A DNA stretch of 42,415 bases from positions 621,197 through 663,611 of the forward strand of contig NZ_BMVL01000003.1 of assembly GCF_014650695.1 (NCBI RefSeq), in the 5' to 3' direction. Position 1 is the stretch's first letter. Each line of letters starts with the position of its first letter. The translations under genes were made by a program, and so were the position numbers. Below the pieces are notes generated by a model. It had not been told where the DNA came from, made no database searches, and saw only the letters and a list, made by a program, of their open reading frames with translations. Of this stretch, positions 7,379 through 15,416 are shown in pieces. This DNA comes from Streptomyces avidinii. Its GTDB lineage: Bacteria > Actinomycetota > Actinomycetes > Streptomycetales > Streptomycetaceae.

Positions 7379-7915
7379 TCAGTACGTCCGCCCGACGTGC
7401 GCGAGGGCCTGCTTCAGCAGCGCCGCGTGGCCGCCCGGCATCTCGCCCTGCACGGCGGCCGAGAGGGCTTCCTCCGGGCTGAACCAGACCAGGTCCAGGG
7501 CATCCTGCCGAGGACGGCAGTCACCGGTCACGGGCACGATGTAGGCGAGTGACACCGCGTGCTGGCGCGGGTCGTGGTAGGGAGTGATGCCCGCCGTGGG
7601 GAAGTACTCGGCGACGGTGAAGGGCTGGAGCGAAGCAGGAATGTGGGGCAGGGCCACCGGGCCCAGATCCTTCTCCAGGTGGCGGAGCAGCGCGTCACGG
7701 ATCCGCTCGTGGTGCATGACACGGCCGGACACCAGCGCCCGGCTGATCGTCCCGTCCGTGCCGATCCGCAGCAGCAGTCCGATGGAGGTGACTTCGCCGG
7801 TCTCGTCCACGCGTACGGGGACGGCCTCGACGTACAGGATCGGCATCTGGGCCCGGGCCATGTCCAGCTCGTCCCTGGTAAGCCAGCCGGGCGTAGTTTC
7901 GGTCGTGTCAGACAT
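7379..7915 (-). CDS. NUDIX-like hydrolase family protein (DUF4916 type)
   Basis: A 178-aa actinobacterial protein. It begins 'GWLTRDELDMARAQMPILYV', has 'VPVRVDETGEV' and 'GLLLRIGTDGTISRALVSGRV' in the position of the NUDIX fold strands, and 'RDALLRHLEKDLG' where the NUDIX-box helix would be. The canonical GX5EX7REUXEEXGU box is not intact, as in the DUF4916 branch, so hydrolase activity is uncertain. It ends with 'WFSPEEALSA', a common NUDIX C-terminal motif. It is convergent with the TetR gene across a strong hairpin. Confidence 0.75.
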   Translation of the reverse strand: MSDTTETTPGWLTRDELDMARAQMPILYVEAVPVRVDETGEVTSIGLLLRIGTDGTISRALVSGRVMHHERIRDALLRHLEKDLGPVALPHIPASLQPFTVAEYFPTAGITPYHDPRQHAVSLAYIVPVTGDCRPRQDALDLVWFSPEEALSAAVQGEMPGGHAALLKQALAHVGRTY

Positions 7916-8083
7916 TCCTCGATCTTACTGACCGGTGAGGGCCGCGGCGGCGCTAAACCGTCGCAGAGTTCTGCCCAGAAGGTGACTTTCCGGAGTCTTG
8001 TCCGGTCGGATAGCAATGGACACGGCGCCGCACGGCCCGCCGACGGTCGGCGGCGACACCGGCGCGCCCAGGAGGAACGCCCC

Positions 8084-8449
8084 GTGATCCGCACCCGATA
8101 CGCCGCCGCTCTGGCCACCATGGCCGTCACCGCGCTCGCCATTTCCGCGAGCCCCGCATCGGCCGCACCCGGTGACACCCTCACCATGTGCTCCAGCACG
8201 CTCACCCCGGACGGCTGGGTGGACGCGCAGTGGTGGAACAGCGGCGGCTGCGGCTCCGGCTTCACGCCCAACACCAAGCAGATCAAGGACCTCAGAGGCT
8301 ATCCGGTCGGCACCGAGGTCGCCGCCTGCGCGTCCACCTGGCCGCCCGCGGGCTGGACCATCACCAACACCTACTACTCCAGCGGCTGTCGCTACTCCGC
8401 CGTCCCCAGCTTCAACCCCAACACCTGGACCCTGAAGCGCACCTCCTGA
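8084..8449 (+). CDS. Small secreted protein with two Cys-containing repeats
   Basis: A 121-aa protein. The GTG at 8084 is preceded by AGGAGG about 8 bases upstream. Residues 1 to about 29 form a Sec signal ending 'ASPASAAPGD', with likely cleavage after ASA. The mature part has four cysteines and an internal duplication. Repeat 1 runs 'CSSTLTPDGW' to 'WWNSGGC' to 'TPNTKQIKDL'; repeat 2 runs 'CASTWPPAGW' to 'YYSSGC' to 'NPNTWTLKRT'. Each repeat is about 42 residues with a C-x19/20-C spacing, suggesting one disulfide per repeat. I do not recognise a named family; an extracellular binding or structural role is plausible. Confidence 0.8.
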   Translation: MIRTRYAAALATMAVTALAISASPASAAPGDTLTMCSSTLTPDGWVDAQWWNSGGCGSGFTPNTKQIKDLRGYPVGTEVAACASTWPPAGWTITNTYYSSGCRYSAVPSFNPNTWTLKRTS

Positions 8450-8655
8450 CCTCGCGCGGGGTGCCTCGGCCGACGGACCGCCGCCGACCACGGCGCCCCG
8501 CGCCGCCGGGCGCGCGGCGGCACGGGCGCATTCCGGACGCACGGATCCGTGTCATCGGCCGGCCCCCGCCGGGGCCCGGCGGTGAGCGGGTGGCCGTACG
8601 GCGTGTCCGTGCCGCAGGGTCCGGGCGGTGCCGCCCGGCTGCCTACCGTGGGCCC

Positions 8656-9294
8656 ATGAGCACACGTCCAGCACCGCGGTTGGCCGGGTACGGGATCCGG
8701 TGCGCACGGCCCGCCGAGTCCGGGGCGGTCGCCGGGCTCCTGGCCCGCGCCTTCGCAGACGACCCCGTCCTGGCATGGATGGTCCCCGCCGCCGACCGGG
8801 AGCGCAGGATCGCCCGGTACTTCCGACTGGCCCAGCGCCGGCAGCGGCCGCGCGCCCGCGCGGTGCGGGTCGCCGCGACGGGCGAGGGACGGCTGCTGGC
8901 GGCCGCGCTGTGGTCGGGCCCCGGGCGCTGGAAGCCCTCCCCGCTCCAGGACCTGGCCTCGCTCCCGCGGTACGCGGGCGTCTTCGGCCTCCGGGGGATG
9001 ACGCGGGCCGGGGAGGTCCAGAACGCCATGCACGAGGCCCATCCGCGGACGCCGCACTGGTACCTGCCCTCCGTGGGGACGGACCGGGAACTCCAGGGCA
9101 TGGGAGTCGGTTCGGCGCTGTTGCGTCAGCAACTGGCCGACTGCGACCGGTTCGGGCAATCCGTCTACCTGGAGTCCAGCAAGGACACCAACGTCCCCTT
9201 CTACGAAGGGCTGGGCTTCCGCGTCACCGGCGAGATCCGGATTCCCGGGGGCGGACCGACCCTCTGGCCCATGTGGCGCGACCCCCGCCGTTGA
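8656..9294 (+). CDS. GNAT-family N-acetyltransferase
   Basis: A 212-aa protein with the GCN5-related acetyltransferase fold. It shows 'LLARAFADDPVLAWMVP' near the N-terminus, 'WYLPSVGTDRELQGMGVGSALLRQQ' (motif A, acetyl-CoA pyrophosphate loop Q-x-x-G-x-G, about residues 134-158) and 'YLESSKDTNVPFYEGLGFRV' (motif B, about residues 173-192). Together with the 'DDPVLAWM' start this is the layout of small-molecule or puromycin-type acetyltransferases. The acceptor is unknown. No Shine-Dalgarno is seen; a TACCGT box ends eight bases before the ATG, suggesting a leaderless message. Confidence 0.88.
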   Translation: MSTRPAPRLAGYGIRCARPAESGAVAGLLARAFADDPVLAWMVPAADRERRIARYFRLAQRRQRPRARAVRVAATGEGRLLAAALWSGPGRWKPSPLQDLASLPRYAGVFGLRGMTRAGEVQNAMHEAHPRTPHWYLPSVGTDRELQGMGVGSALLRQQLADCDRFGQSVYLESSKDTNVPFYEGLGFRVTGEIRIPGGGPTLWPMWRDPRR

Positions 9295-9419
9295 GGGTTC
9301 CCGTCAACTGTCCTGCTCAGCAGGTTTGTTGACGAACCGATCGCCCTTGCGTTCCGCGCAACTGTTCTGGAAACCTCCGCTTGACTCACCTGTCGCACGA
9401 GCAACGGAGCAACCCCCGC

Positions 9420-11015
9420 ATGCCCTCAAGTCGAATACGTCGTGCCTGGCTCTCGGCCGCCGCCGCGGCAGCGCTCGCGTTCACCGGTCTCGCAGGACCG
9501 GCGACGGCGAAGGACCTGCCGCCCGATGAGCCGGGCTCCTGGATCCAGGAGCCCCGCGCCACCGAGGGCGCCCTCCCGGCCTTCGGTACCCGCGCCGCTG
9601 CCGTGCCCGGTGGCGCCGCCTCGCCGGGCGACTTCACGCTGTCGCCCGGCGAGATGAACGCCGAGACGACCGAGCGGGTCTCCCGGCTGGCCTCGGTCCT
9701 GCCCGAGTCGGGCGTGCAGGACCTGCTGGCCGCGGCGAACCGCCCCATCGAGCCGGGGTGTTCCCGCGACCCGTTCGCCGCCGCCCCGGACCCCGCCGTC
9801 AAGTACTGCCTGAAGGACGACGACTCCGTCTCGCGGGAGTGGGTCCCGCAGGGCTTCACCGGCGTCTCCGACGCCAAGGCCAACGAGTTCTGGGGCGCAG
9901 CCGGGAAGATCCAGCTGTTCGCCTCCTACGACGGCTGGGACCCGGGCCGGGAGAGCGACCCGAACCCGGCGGCCGGCGACTGCACCGCGGCCGAGCTGGA
10001 GGACAACGACGCCTGCAACCAGAAGGGCGTCCGGATCACCTTCGTGCAGAGCCGGACCAACCCGGCCACCGGTAGTCCCGAGATCAAGTACCGGCACGTC
10101 CTGCTGGGCTGGACCTACGTGAACTCCGCCGACCACGTCTCGTTCGACGGCCTGCACGCCGGCGAGTACCCGATCCAGAAGGGCGTCCACGCCGGCGGGA
10201 TCGTCTGGTACGGCAACTACCTCTACGTCGCCGACACGCGGGGCGGCCTGCGCGTCTTCGACATGCGCCTCATCATGGACCTGGACCCGGACAACGACCC
10301 CAGTACGCACGACCCGATGGGCACCGACTCCGACGGAGTGAAGACCACCGCCGACGTCGAGGACAAGACGAAGGTCGGCCGGCACGACAACGTCTGGTAC
10401 AGCTTCGGCTACCGCTACGTCATGCCGCAGGTGGCGGCGTGGAAGTTCAAGGCGGCGCAGAGCAACCCCAAGGGTTCCTACGCCTGTGTCTCCACCGGCG
10501 CCCCGAAGGCGTCCTACATCTCCCTGGACCGCAGTACGGTCCCGGACCGCCTCGTCATGGGCGAGTACTGCCGTCCGGAGAGCGGCTACCCCTCCACGGG
10601 CCGTATCGCCTCGTACCCGGTAGCGGCCCTGGAGGGGCGCTCCTCGGATGTGACCGCCCAGGGCTGGGCCAACTACCTGCCCCTGGCCAACGGCGGCGCC
10701 CAGGGCGCGGCGGCGTACAAGGGAACGCTGTACGTGAACGAGTCCAAGGGCACGGACGAGCCGGGCAACCTCTGGCGCTATCAATGGAGTGACGGCCGGC
10801 TCGTCCAGAACGGCCAGGCCGTCAAGACCGCCCGGGGCGCCGAGGACCTGTACGTCGAGCGCGGCACGGGACGCCTGTGGTCCCTCTCCGAACACCGTCC
10901 GGGCTCGGCGGACGACTGCCGGGCGAATCCGGGCCCCGGAGATCCGGCCGGCGCGGACTTCTGCCAGCGGGTGCTCTACGCCCATGACCTGAGCCGGCTC
11001 GACAGCCGGCCGTAG
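9420..11015 (+). CDS. Large secreted protein, LVIVD/beta-propeller-like, function unknown
   Basis: A 531-aa exported protein. A Sec-type signal ('RIRRAWLSAAAAAALAFTG' to 'AGPATA') precedes a mature region rich in Trp, Tyr and Gly. Segments such as 'GGIVWYGNYLYVADTRGGLR', 'AAYKGTLYVNESKG' and 'YVERGTGRLWSLSEH' look like blades of a beta-propeller. Six or more cysteines suggest extracellular disulfides. 'DPDNDPSTHDPMGTDSDG' (about residue 290) could bind calcium. The ATG at 9420 has CGGAG about 10 bases upstream; an upstream start at 9381 is possible but would precede the positively charged signal start. It matches secreted hypothetical proteins common in Streptomyces; no enzymatic residue is recognised. 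Confidence 0.75.
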   Translation: MPSSRIRRAWLSAAAAAALAFTGLAGPATAKDLPPDEPGSWIQEPRATEGALPAFGTRAAAVPGGAASPGDFTLSPGEMNAETTERVSRLASVLPESGVQDLLAAANRPIEPGCSRDPFAAAPDPAVKYCLKDDDSVSREWVPQGFTGVSDAKANEFWGAAGKIQLFASYDGWDPGRESDPNPAAGDCTAAELEDNDACNQKGVRITFVQSRTNPATGSPEIKYRHVLLGWTYVNSADHVSFDGLHAGEYPIQKGVHAGGIVWYGNYLYVADTRGGLRVFDMRLIMDLDPDNDPSTHDPMGTDSDGVKTTADVEDKTKVGRHDNVWYSFGYRYVMPQVAAWKFKAAQSNPKGSYACVSTGAPKASYISLDRSTVPDRLVMGEYCRPESGYPSTGRIASYPVAALEGRSSDVTAQGWANYLPLANGGAQGAAAYKGTLYVNESKGTDEPGNLWRYQWSDGRLVQNGQAVKTARGAEDLYVERGTGRLWSLSEHRPGSADDCRANPGPGDPAGADFCQRVLYAHDLSRLDSRP

Positions 11016-11041
11016 CCCCGGTCGCAGCCGTAGGCGCAACG

Positions 11042-11074
11042 GAGGCGGGCCGCGGCCGAGGGGCGGCCCGCCTC
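11042..11074. terminator. Bidirectional terminator hairpin
   Basis: A perfect 12-bp stem, GAGGCGGGCCGC (11042-11053) with GCGGCCCGCCTC (11063-11074), and a 9-base loop. It lies between convergent genes and overlaps the last base pairs of the MarR gene. Confidence 0.8.
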
Positions 11075-11624
11075 AGCCCAGGACGTACGGCCCCGCGCAC
11101 CCGAGGAGGTCCGGGAAGGCGTGGGGTCCGCCCTCGGCGGGCTGCGCACCCGCGGCGGTGAACGCGCCGAGGGCGCCGACCAGTACGGCGCGTTCGGCGG
11201 GCCCGAGCCGCGCGAGGGCGGCGGCCGTCTCCGCCCTGCGCCGGGCCGTCACCGCGGCCACCAGCCGCAGGCCGGAGTCCGTGGCGGTGAGCGACGTCTC
11301 CCGCCGGTTCTCCCGGTTGGGCCTGCGGTCCGCCAGGCCCGCGGCGATCAACCGGTCGACCATGCGCATCGCGGTCGACGGGTTGACCGCCATCGCCCCC
11401 GCGAGGGCGACCAGTTTCACGTGCCCGTGGGCCACCAGGACCTCGAGCATGCGGAACTGCGCGGGCGTGACCCCGTGGCCGTCGCGGCCCCCGTACCCGG
11501 CGGCCGCCAGGGCCCGGGACCCGATGGACGCGAGCAGTTGGGAAGCGGCCAGGACCGCGTGCGTCACCTCGTCGACCTCGTCCGCGGCGGGTGACGGATC
11601 CGCGGGTCGCCGTTGCTCGCTCAT
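11073..11624 (-). CDS. MarR-family regulator, divergent from ectABCD
   Basis: A 183-aa MarR protein. It has 'VTPAQFRMLEVLVAHG' (about residues 52-67), the helix-turn-helix 'KLVALAGAMAVNPSTAMRMVDRLIAAGLADRR' region (about residues 70-101) and the wing 'NRENRRETSLTATDSG' (about residues 103-118). It is transcribed away from ectA across 320 bases. MarR-type regulators called EctR, placed next to ect genes, control ectoine synthesis in halophilic methylotrophs. The position here suggests a similar job, but that is inference. The residues after the last dimerisation helix are unusually proline- and glycine-rich. Confidence 0.88.
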   Translation of the reverse strand: MSEQRRPADPSPAADEVDEVTHAVLAASQLLASIGSRALAAAGYGGRDGHGVTPAQFRMLEVLVAHGHVKLVALAGAMAVNPSTAMRMVDRLIAAGLADRRPNRENRRETSLTATDSGLRLVAAVTARRRAETAAALARLGPAERAVLVGALGAFTAAGAQPAEGGPHAFPDLLGCAGPYVLG

Positions 11625-11944
11625 ACCCCTTTGTACCGTCCGACCGTGCGGGACACCCGACGGGCCGAAAGGGCGACTCGCCTTTCCCGTTCTTCCGATC
11701 CGAAACGGGGGAACAGGGGAATGTCGTGGCTTTCACACCGTAAATATGGCACAGGACAAAGACGTTATAGTTCCGTTATCTTTCCAAAATTTGGGATGGC
11801 TTGTCCTGATAAATGCAGGTTTTCTCCGTGGGGGAGGGTGGGCCCGACTCGCCTCGGCGCCGCTGCCGGATAACACGAACGCACGGCAGGCGGAACCCCG
11901 TTCGCGCATGTCTTTTCAGCCGATGATCGGTAGCTTCGGCCCGC
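11625..11944. promoter_or_regulatory. AT-rich divergent control region of marR and ectABCD
   Basis: This 320-base gap is much more AT-rich than its surroundings, especially about 11738-11822. It contains the inverted repeat CAGGACAA (11752-11759) and TTGTCCTG (11801-11808), 41 bases apart, and the near-palindrome CCAAAATTTGG (11783-11793). A -10-like TAGCTT (11931-11936) ends eight bases before the ectA ATG, so ectA may be leaderless. These are candidate binding sites for the MarR protein or for osmotic regulators. No coding sequence is supported. Confidence 0.6.
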
Positions 11945-12505
11945 ATGACCGGTGCTCATGCAGACCTGGCCACCCGCCCCCGAACCGCCGCCCCCACGAC
12001 GAACCCACCCGGAATCCGGGCCGACCGCCCCGACCTGTGCGACGGCCCCGACCTCTGGCGCATCGCCCGCGATGCGAAGACGCTGGACGTCAACTCGCCC
12101 TACAGCTACCTGCTCTGGTGCCGCGACTTCGCCGCGACCTCCGCCGTCGCCCGCGACGGCGACGGTCGGCCCGTCGGCTTCGTCACCGGGTACCTGCGGC
12201 CCGACACCCCGGCCACCCTGCTGATCTGGCAGGTCGCCGTCGACGCCGACGCCCGCGGGCAGGGGATCGCCGGGTACCTCCTGGACCACCTCACCGCACG
12301 CGTCGCCGCCGAGCACGTGCTCGACGCGCTGGAGACCACCATCAGCCCGGGGAACACCGCCTCGGAGCGGCTCTTCGCGTCCTACGCCGAACGCCACGGC
12401 GCCCACCTCGCCCGGGAAGTCCTCTTCGCCGAGGAGCACTTCCCCGGCGGCGCCGGACACCACGACGCCGAGGTGCTCCACCGCATCGCGCCCCTGGCCC
12501 GCTGA
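11945..12505 (+). CDS. ectA: L-2,4-diaminobutyrate acetyltransferase EctA
   Basis: A 186-aa GNAT-fold enzyme that acetylates L-2,4-diaminobutyrate to N-gamma-acetyldiaminobutyrate, the second step from aspartate semialdehyde to ectoine. Family motifs visible are 'LDVNSPYSYLLWCRDF' (about residues 47-62), 'GFVTGYLRP' (about residues 78-86), the acetyl-CoA loop 'VAVDADARGQGIAGYLLDHL' (about residues 97-116) and 'TTISPGNTASERLF' (about residues 133-146). The first ~35 residues are a low-complexity extension. It is the first gene of ectABCD. No clear ribosome-binding site is seen, in keeping with a leaderless start. Confidence 0.96.
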   Translation: MTGAHADLATRPRTAAPTTNPPGIRADRPDLCDGPDLWRIARDAKTLDVNSPYSYLLWCRDFAATSAVARDGDGRPVGFVTGYLRPDTPATLLIWQVAVDADARGQGIAGYLLDHLTARVAAEHVLDALETTISPGNTASERLFASYAERHGAHLAREVLFAEEHFPGGAGHHDAEVLHRIAPLAR

Positions 12506-12520
12506 CCACCGCGAGCTCCG

Positions 12521-12562
12521 CCGAACGCCGAACGCCGAACGCCGAACGCCGAACGCCGAACA
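12521..12562. repeat. Heptanucleotide tandem repeat between ectA and ectB
   Basis: Six units of CCGAACG (the last is CCGAACA) run without interruption through 12521-12562. They begin 15 bases after the ectA stop and end about 30 bases before the ectB ribosome-binding site. Confidence 0.95.
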
Positions 12563-12610
12563 CCACGTCCACCACCGTCCGTCTCCGGACACCGAGGAGA
12601 GGCAGCCCCC

Positions 12611-13879
12611 TTGACCACGACAGCACCCGTGCCGACCGTCTTCGACACCGTCGAGTCGGAGGTGCGCAGCTACTGCCGCGCCTGGCCCGTCGTCTTCGAC
12701 CGCGCGGAAGGAAGCCGCCTCTACGACGAGAACGGCCGCTCCTACCTGGACTTCTTCGCAGGCGCCGGCTCCCTCAACTACGGGCACAACAACCCCGTGC
12801 TCAAACAGGCGCTGCTCGACTACATCGCGCGCGACGGCATCACGCACGCCCTGGACATGTCGACGACCGCCAAGCGGGCCTTCCTGGAGACCTTCCACTC
12901 CACCGTCCTCGCCCCGCGCGCACTGCCGTACAAGGTGATGTTCCCGGGCCCCACCGGCACCAACGCTGTCGAGGCGGCGCTGAAGCTGGCGCGCAAGGCC
13001 AAGGGACGCGAGGCGGTCGTCTCCTTCACCAACGCCTTCCACGGGATGTCCCTGGGCTCGCTCGCCGTCACCGGCAACGCCTTCAAGCGCGCGGGCGCCG
13101 GCATACCGCTGGTCCACAGCACGCCCATGCCCTTCGACAACTACCTCGGTGGCCGGATCCCGGACTTCCTCTGGTTCGAGCGGCTCCTGGAGGACAGCGG
13201 GTCCGGCCTGAACGACCCGGCCGCCGTGATCGTCGAGACCGTACAGGGCGAGGGCGGGGTCAACGTGGCGCGCGCGGAGTGGCTGCGTGCCCTCGCCGAT
13301 CTGTGCCGCCGCCGCGACATGCTGCTGATCGTCGACGACGTCCAGATGGGCTGCGGCCGCACGGGTGACTTCTTCTCCTTCGAGGAGGCGGGCATCACAC
13401 CCGACATCGTCACCGTCTCGAAGTCCATCAGCGGCTACGGACTGCCCATGTCGCTCTGCCTGTTCAAGCCGGAGCTCGACATCTGGGAGCCGGGCGAGCA
13501 CAACGGCACGTTCCGAGGCAACAACCCCGCCTTCGTCACGGCGACCGCCGCACTCCAGACGTACTGGCGCGACGGTGTCCTGCGCGAACGCACCCGTGTC
13601 CAGGGCAACCGCATCGAGCGGGCGCTCGTCGACCTGTGCGCCGACCACGAGCGGGACGGCGCCTCGTACCGCGGCCGCGGCATGGTGTGGGGCATCGAGT
13701 TCACCCGCAAGGAGCGCGCCGCCGAGGTGTGCCACCGGGCCTTCGAGCACGGCCTGCTCGTCGAGACCTCCGGGCCCGAGAGCGAGGTGGTCAAGCTGCT
13801 GCCGCCGCTCACCGTGTCGGCGGACGAGCTCGACGAGGGCCTCGACATCCTCGCGCGCTCCGTCCGCGAGACGGGCTGA
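12611..13879 (+). CDS. ectB: Diaminobutyrate-2-oxoglutarate transaminase EctB
   Basis: A 422-aa class III PLP aminotransferase that makes L-2,4-diaminobutyrate from aspartate 4-semialdehyde, the first committed step of ectoine synthesis. It begins with the EctB-type '[20 protein letters not shown]'. '[20 protein letters not shown]' binds the PLP phosphate, '[17 protein letters not shown]' holds the PLP-nitrogen aspartate, and '[13 protein letters not shown]' carries the Schiff-base lysine (about residue 273). The start is a TTG at 12611 with GAGGAGAGG about 9 bases upstream. It is the second gene of the operon; the gap to ectA holds a heptanucleotide repeat. Confidence 0.97.
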   Translation: MTTTAPVPTVFDTVESEVRSYCRAWPVVFDRAEGSRLYDENGRSYLDFFAGAGSLNYGHNNPVLKQALLDYIARDGITHALDMSTTAKRAFLETFHSTVLAPRALPYKVMFPGPTGTNAVEAALKLARKAKGREAVVSFTNAFHGMSLGSLAVTGNAFKRAGAGIPLVHSTPMPFDNYLGGRIPDFLWFERLLEDSGSGLNDPAAVIVETVQGEGGVNVARAEWLRALADLCRRRDMLLIVDDVQMGCGRTGDFFSFEEAGITPDIVTVSKSISGYGLPMSLCLFKPELDIWEPGEHNGTFRGNNPAFVTATAALQTYWRDGVLRERTRVQGNRIERALVDLCADHERDGASYRGRGMVWGIEFTRKERAAEVCHRAFEHGLLVETSGPESEVVKLLPPLTVSADELDEGLDILARSVRETG

Positions 13880-13953
13880 CCCGCCGCCCCCACCCCACCC
13901 GCCACCACCGGGCCCCGACAGGAACGCCCCGCACCACGAAAGGCAGCACCACC

Positions 13954-14358
13954 GTGATCGTCCGATCCTTCCAGGACATCGAGGGCACCGACCGCCACGT
14001 CAGGGCGGCGTCGGGCACCTGGGAGAGCAAGCGCGTCATCCTGGCGAAGGAACGCGTCGGCTTCTCCCTCCACGAGACCGTCCTGTACGCCGGCACCGAG
14101 ACGTCCATGTGGTACGCGAACCACGTCGAGGCGGTCGTGTGCGTCGAGGGCGAGGCCGAACTCACCGACGAGGAGACCGGCGAGAGGCACACCATCACGC
14201 CCGGCACCGTCTACCTGCTCGACGGCCACGAGCGCCACACCCTGCGCGTCGTCCGCGAGTTCCGCTGCCTGTGCGTCTTCAACCCGCCGGTCACCGGCCG
14301 CGAGGACCACGACGAGAACGGCGTGTACCCGCTGCTCACCGAACCGGACCCGGTCTGA
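13954..14358 (+). CDS. ectC: L-ectoine synthase EctC
   Basis: A 134-aa cupin that cyclises N-gamma-acetyldiaminobutyrate to ectoine. It begins '[15 protein letters not shown]' and has '[30 protein letters not shown]' (about residues 37-66, including metal-ligand Glu and Tyr positions), '[15 protein letters not shown]' with the cupin histidine, and '[22 protein letters not shown]' at the end. All are EctC hallmarks, and the length is normal. The GTG start has AAAGG about 10 bases upstream. It is the third gene of ectABCD. Confidence 0.97.
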   Translation: MIVRSFQDIEGTDRHVRAASGTWESKRVILAKERVGFSLHETVLYAGTETSMWYANHVEAVVCVEGEAELTDEETGERHTITPGTVYLLDGHERHTLRVVREFRCLCVFNPPVTGREDHDENGVYPLLTEPDPV

Positions 14359-14407
14359 CCGACTCCGCAGCAACCCACCGACACCGAGAGGAGAGGCAAG
14401 CACCACC

Positions 14408-15310
14408 ATGACCACTGTCTCCGAACGCACCCTCGCCGACCTTTACCCCACCCGGGGCTCCGAAGAAGTCCTCATCGGCCGCAAGGACCCCGTCGTGTGG
14501 TCCGAACCCGGCACCCCCGGACCGTTCTGGGCGCGCGAGCTCGAGGACTTCGAACGCGACGGTTTCCTCACCGCCGAGCAGCTGATCGGCCCGGAGGAGG
14601 TCGAGGAGTACCGGGCCGAGATGGACCGGCTGGTGAGCGACCCCGCCGTCCGGGCCGACGAACGGGCCATCGTGGAACCAGGATCGGGCGAGGTCCGCTC
14701 GGTCTTCGAGGTCCACCGCATCAGCGAGGTCTTCGCACGGCTCGCCGCCGACCCGCGGCTCGCCGACCGGGCCCGGCAGATCCTCGGTTCCGACGTGTAC
14801 GTCCACCAGTCCCGCATCAACGCCAAGCCCGGCTTCGGCGCGAGCGGCTTCTACTGGCACTCCGACTTCGAGACCTGGCACGCCGAGGACGGCCTGCCCC
14901 GCATGAGGACCGTCTCGGTGTCCATCGCCCTCACGCCGAACCACACGACCAACGGCAGCCTGATGATCATGCCGGGTTCGCACCGGACGTTCCTCGGTTG
15001 TGCGGGCGCGACGCCGAAGGACAACTACAAGAAGTCGCTGCAGATGCAGGACGCCGGAACGCCCACCCCCGAGGCCCTGACCCGGTTCGCCTCCGCCTGC
15101 GGCATCCGGCAGTTCACCGGAGCCGCCGGATCGGCCACCTGGTTCGACTGCAACGCGATGCACGGTTCCGGGGACAACATCACGCCCTACCCCCGCAGCA
15201 ACGTCTTCCTGGTGTTCAACAGCGTGGAGAACCTGCCCGCGGAGCCCTTCGCGGCCCCGGTCCGGCGCCCGTCCTTCATCGCCTCGCGGGAGTTCACCCC
15301 GATGCGCTGA
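14408..15310 (+). CDS. ectD: Ectoine hydroxylase EctD
   Basis: A 300-aa non-haem Fe(II)/2-oxoglutarate dioxygenase (PhyH type) that converts ectoine to 5-hydroxyectoine. The EctD signature 'FYWHSDFETWHAEDG' (about residues 151-165) provides the iron His and Asp. 'NGSLMIMPGSH' follows, and the distal iron histidine is in 'DCNAMHGSGDNITPYPRSN' (about residues 247-265). The length matches the family (about 295-300 aa). GAGAGGAGAGG lies just before the ATG. It is the last gene of the operon; a hairpin at 15336-15374 follows. Confidence 0.97.
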   Translation: MTTVSERTLADLYPTRGSEEVLIGRKDPVVWSEPGTPGPFWARELEDFERDGFLTAEQLIGPEEVEEYRAEMDRLVSDPAVRADERAIVEPGSGEVRSVFEVHRISEVFARLAADPRLADRARQILGSDVYVHQSRINAKPGFGASGFYWHSDFETWHAEDGLPRMRTVSVSIALTPNHTTNGSLMIMPGSHRTFLGCAGATPKDNYKKSLQMQDAGTPTPEALTRFASACGIRQFTGAAGSATWFDCNAMHGSGDNITPYPRSNVFLVFNSVENLPAEPFAAPVRRPSFIASREFTPMR

Positions 15311-15335
15311 CGGACGCGCGCGGCATGGCCGAGTG

Positions 15336-15374
15336 GACAGGGGCGGACACGACTGGACAGTGACCGCCCCTGTC
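15336..15374. terminator. Hairpin after ectABCD (terminator or operator)
   Basis: GACAGGGGCGG (15336-15346) pairs perfectly with CCGCCCCTGTC (15364-15374) across a 17-base loop. It lies between the ectD stop and the MFS start. TGGACAG occurs twice here (15334-15340 and 15354-15360), so a regulator site is also possible. Confidence 0.55.
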
Positions 15375-15416
15375 GGGCATGGAATGTGGACGCCGTCCGA
15401 CCCGAGGCTGTGCGCC

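Noticed and set aside
12521..12562. CRISPR-like array in the ect operon
   Set aside because: Units are 7 bp and contiguous with no spacers; it is a simple tandem repeat.
11158..13368. Very long plus-strand open frame over the MarR gene, ectA and ectB
   Set aside because: It is the out-of-frame shadow of high-GC coding sequence; its product is Arg/Pro/Ala-rich, and the MarR and Ect proteins have unmistakable motifs.
11765..13750. 661-codon minus-strand open frame opposite ectAB
   Set aside because: Antisense shadow; composition is Gly/Val/Arg-biased with no domain, and it crosses the AT-rich ect control region.
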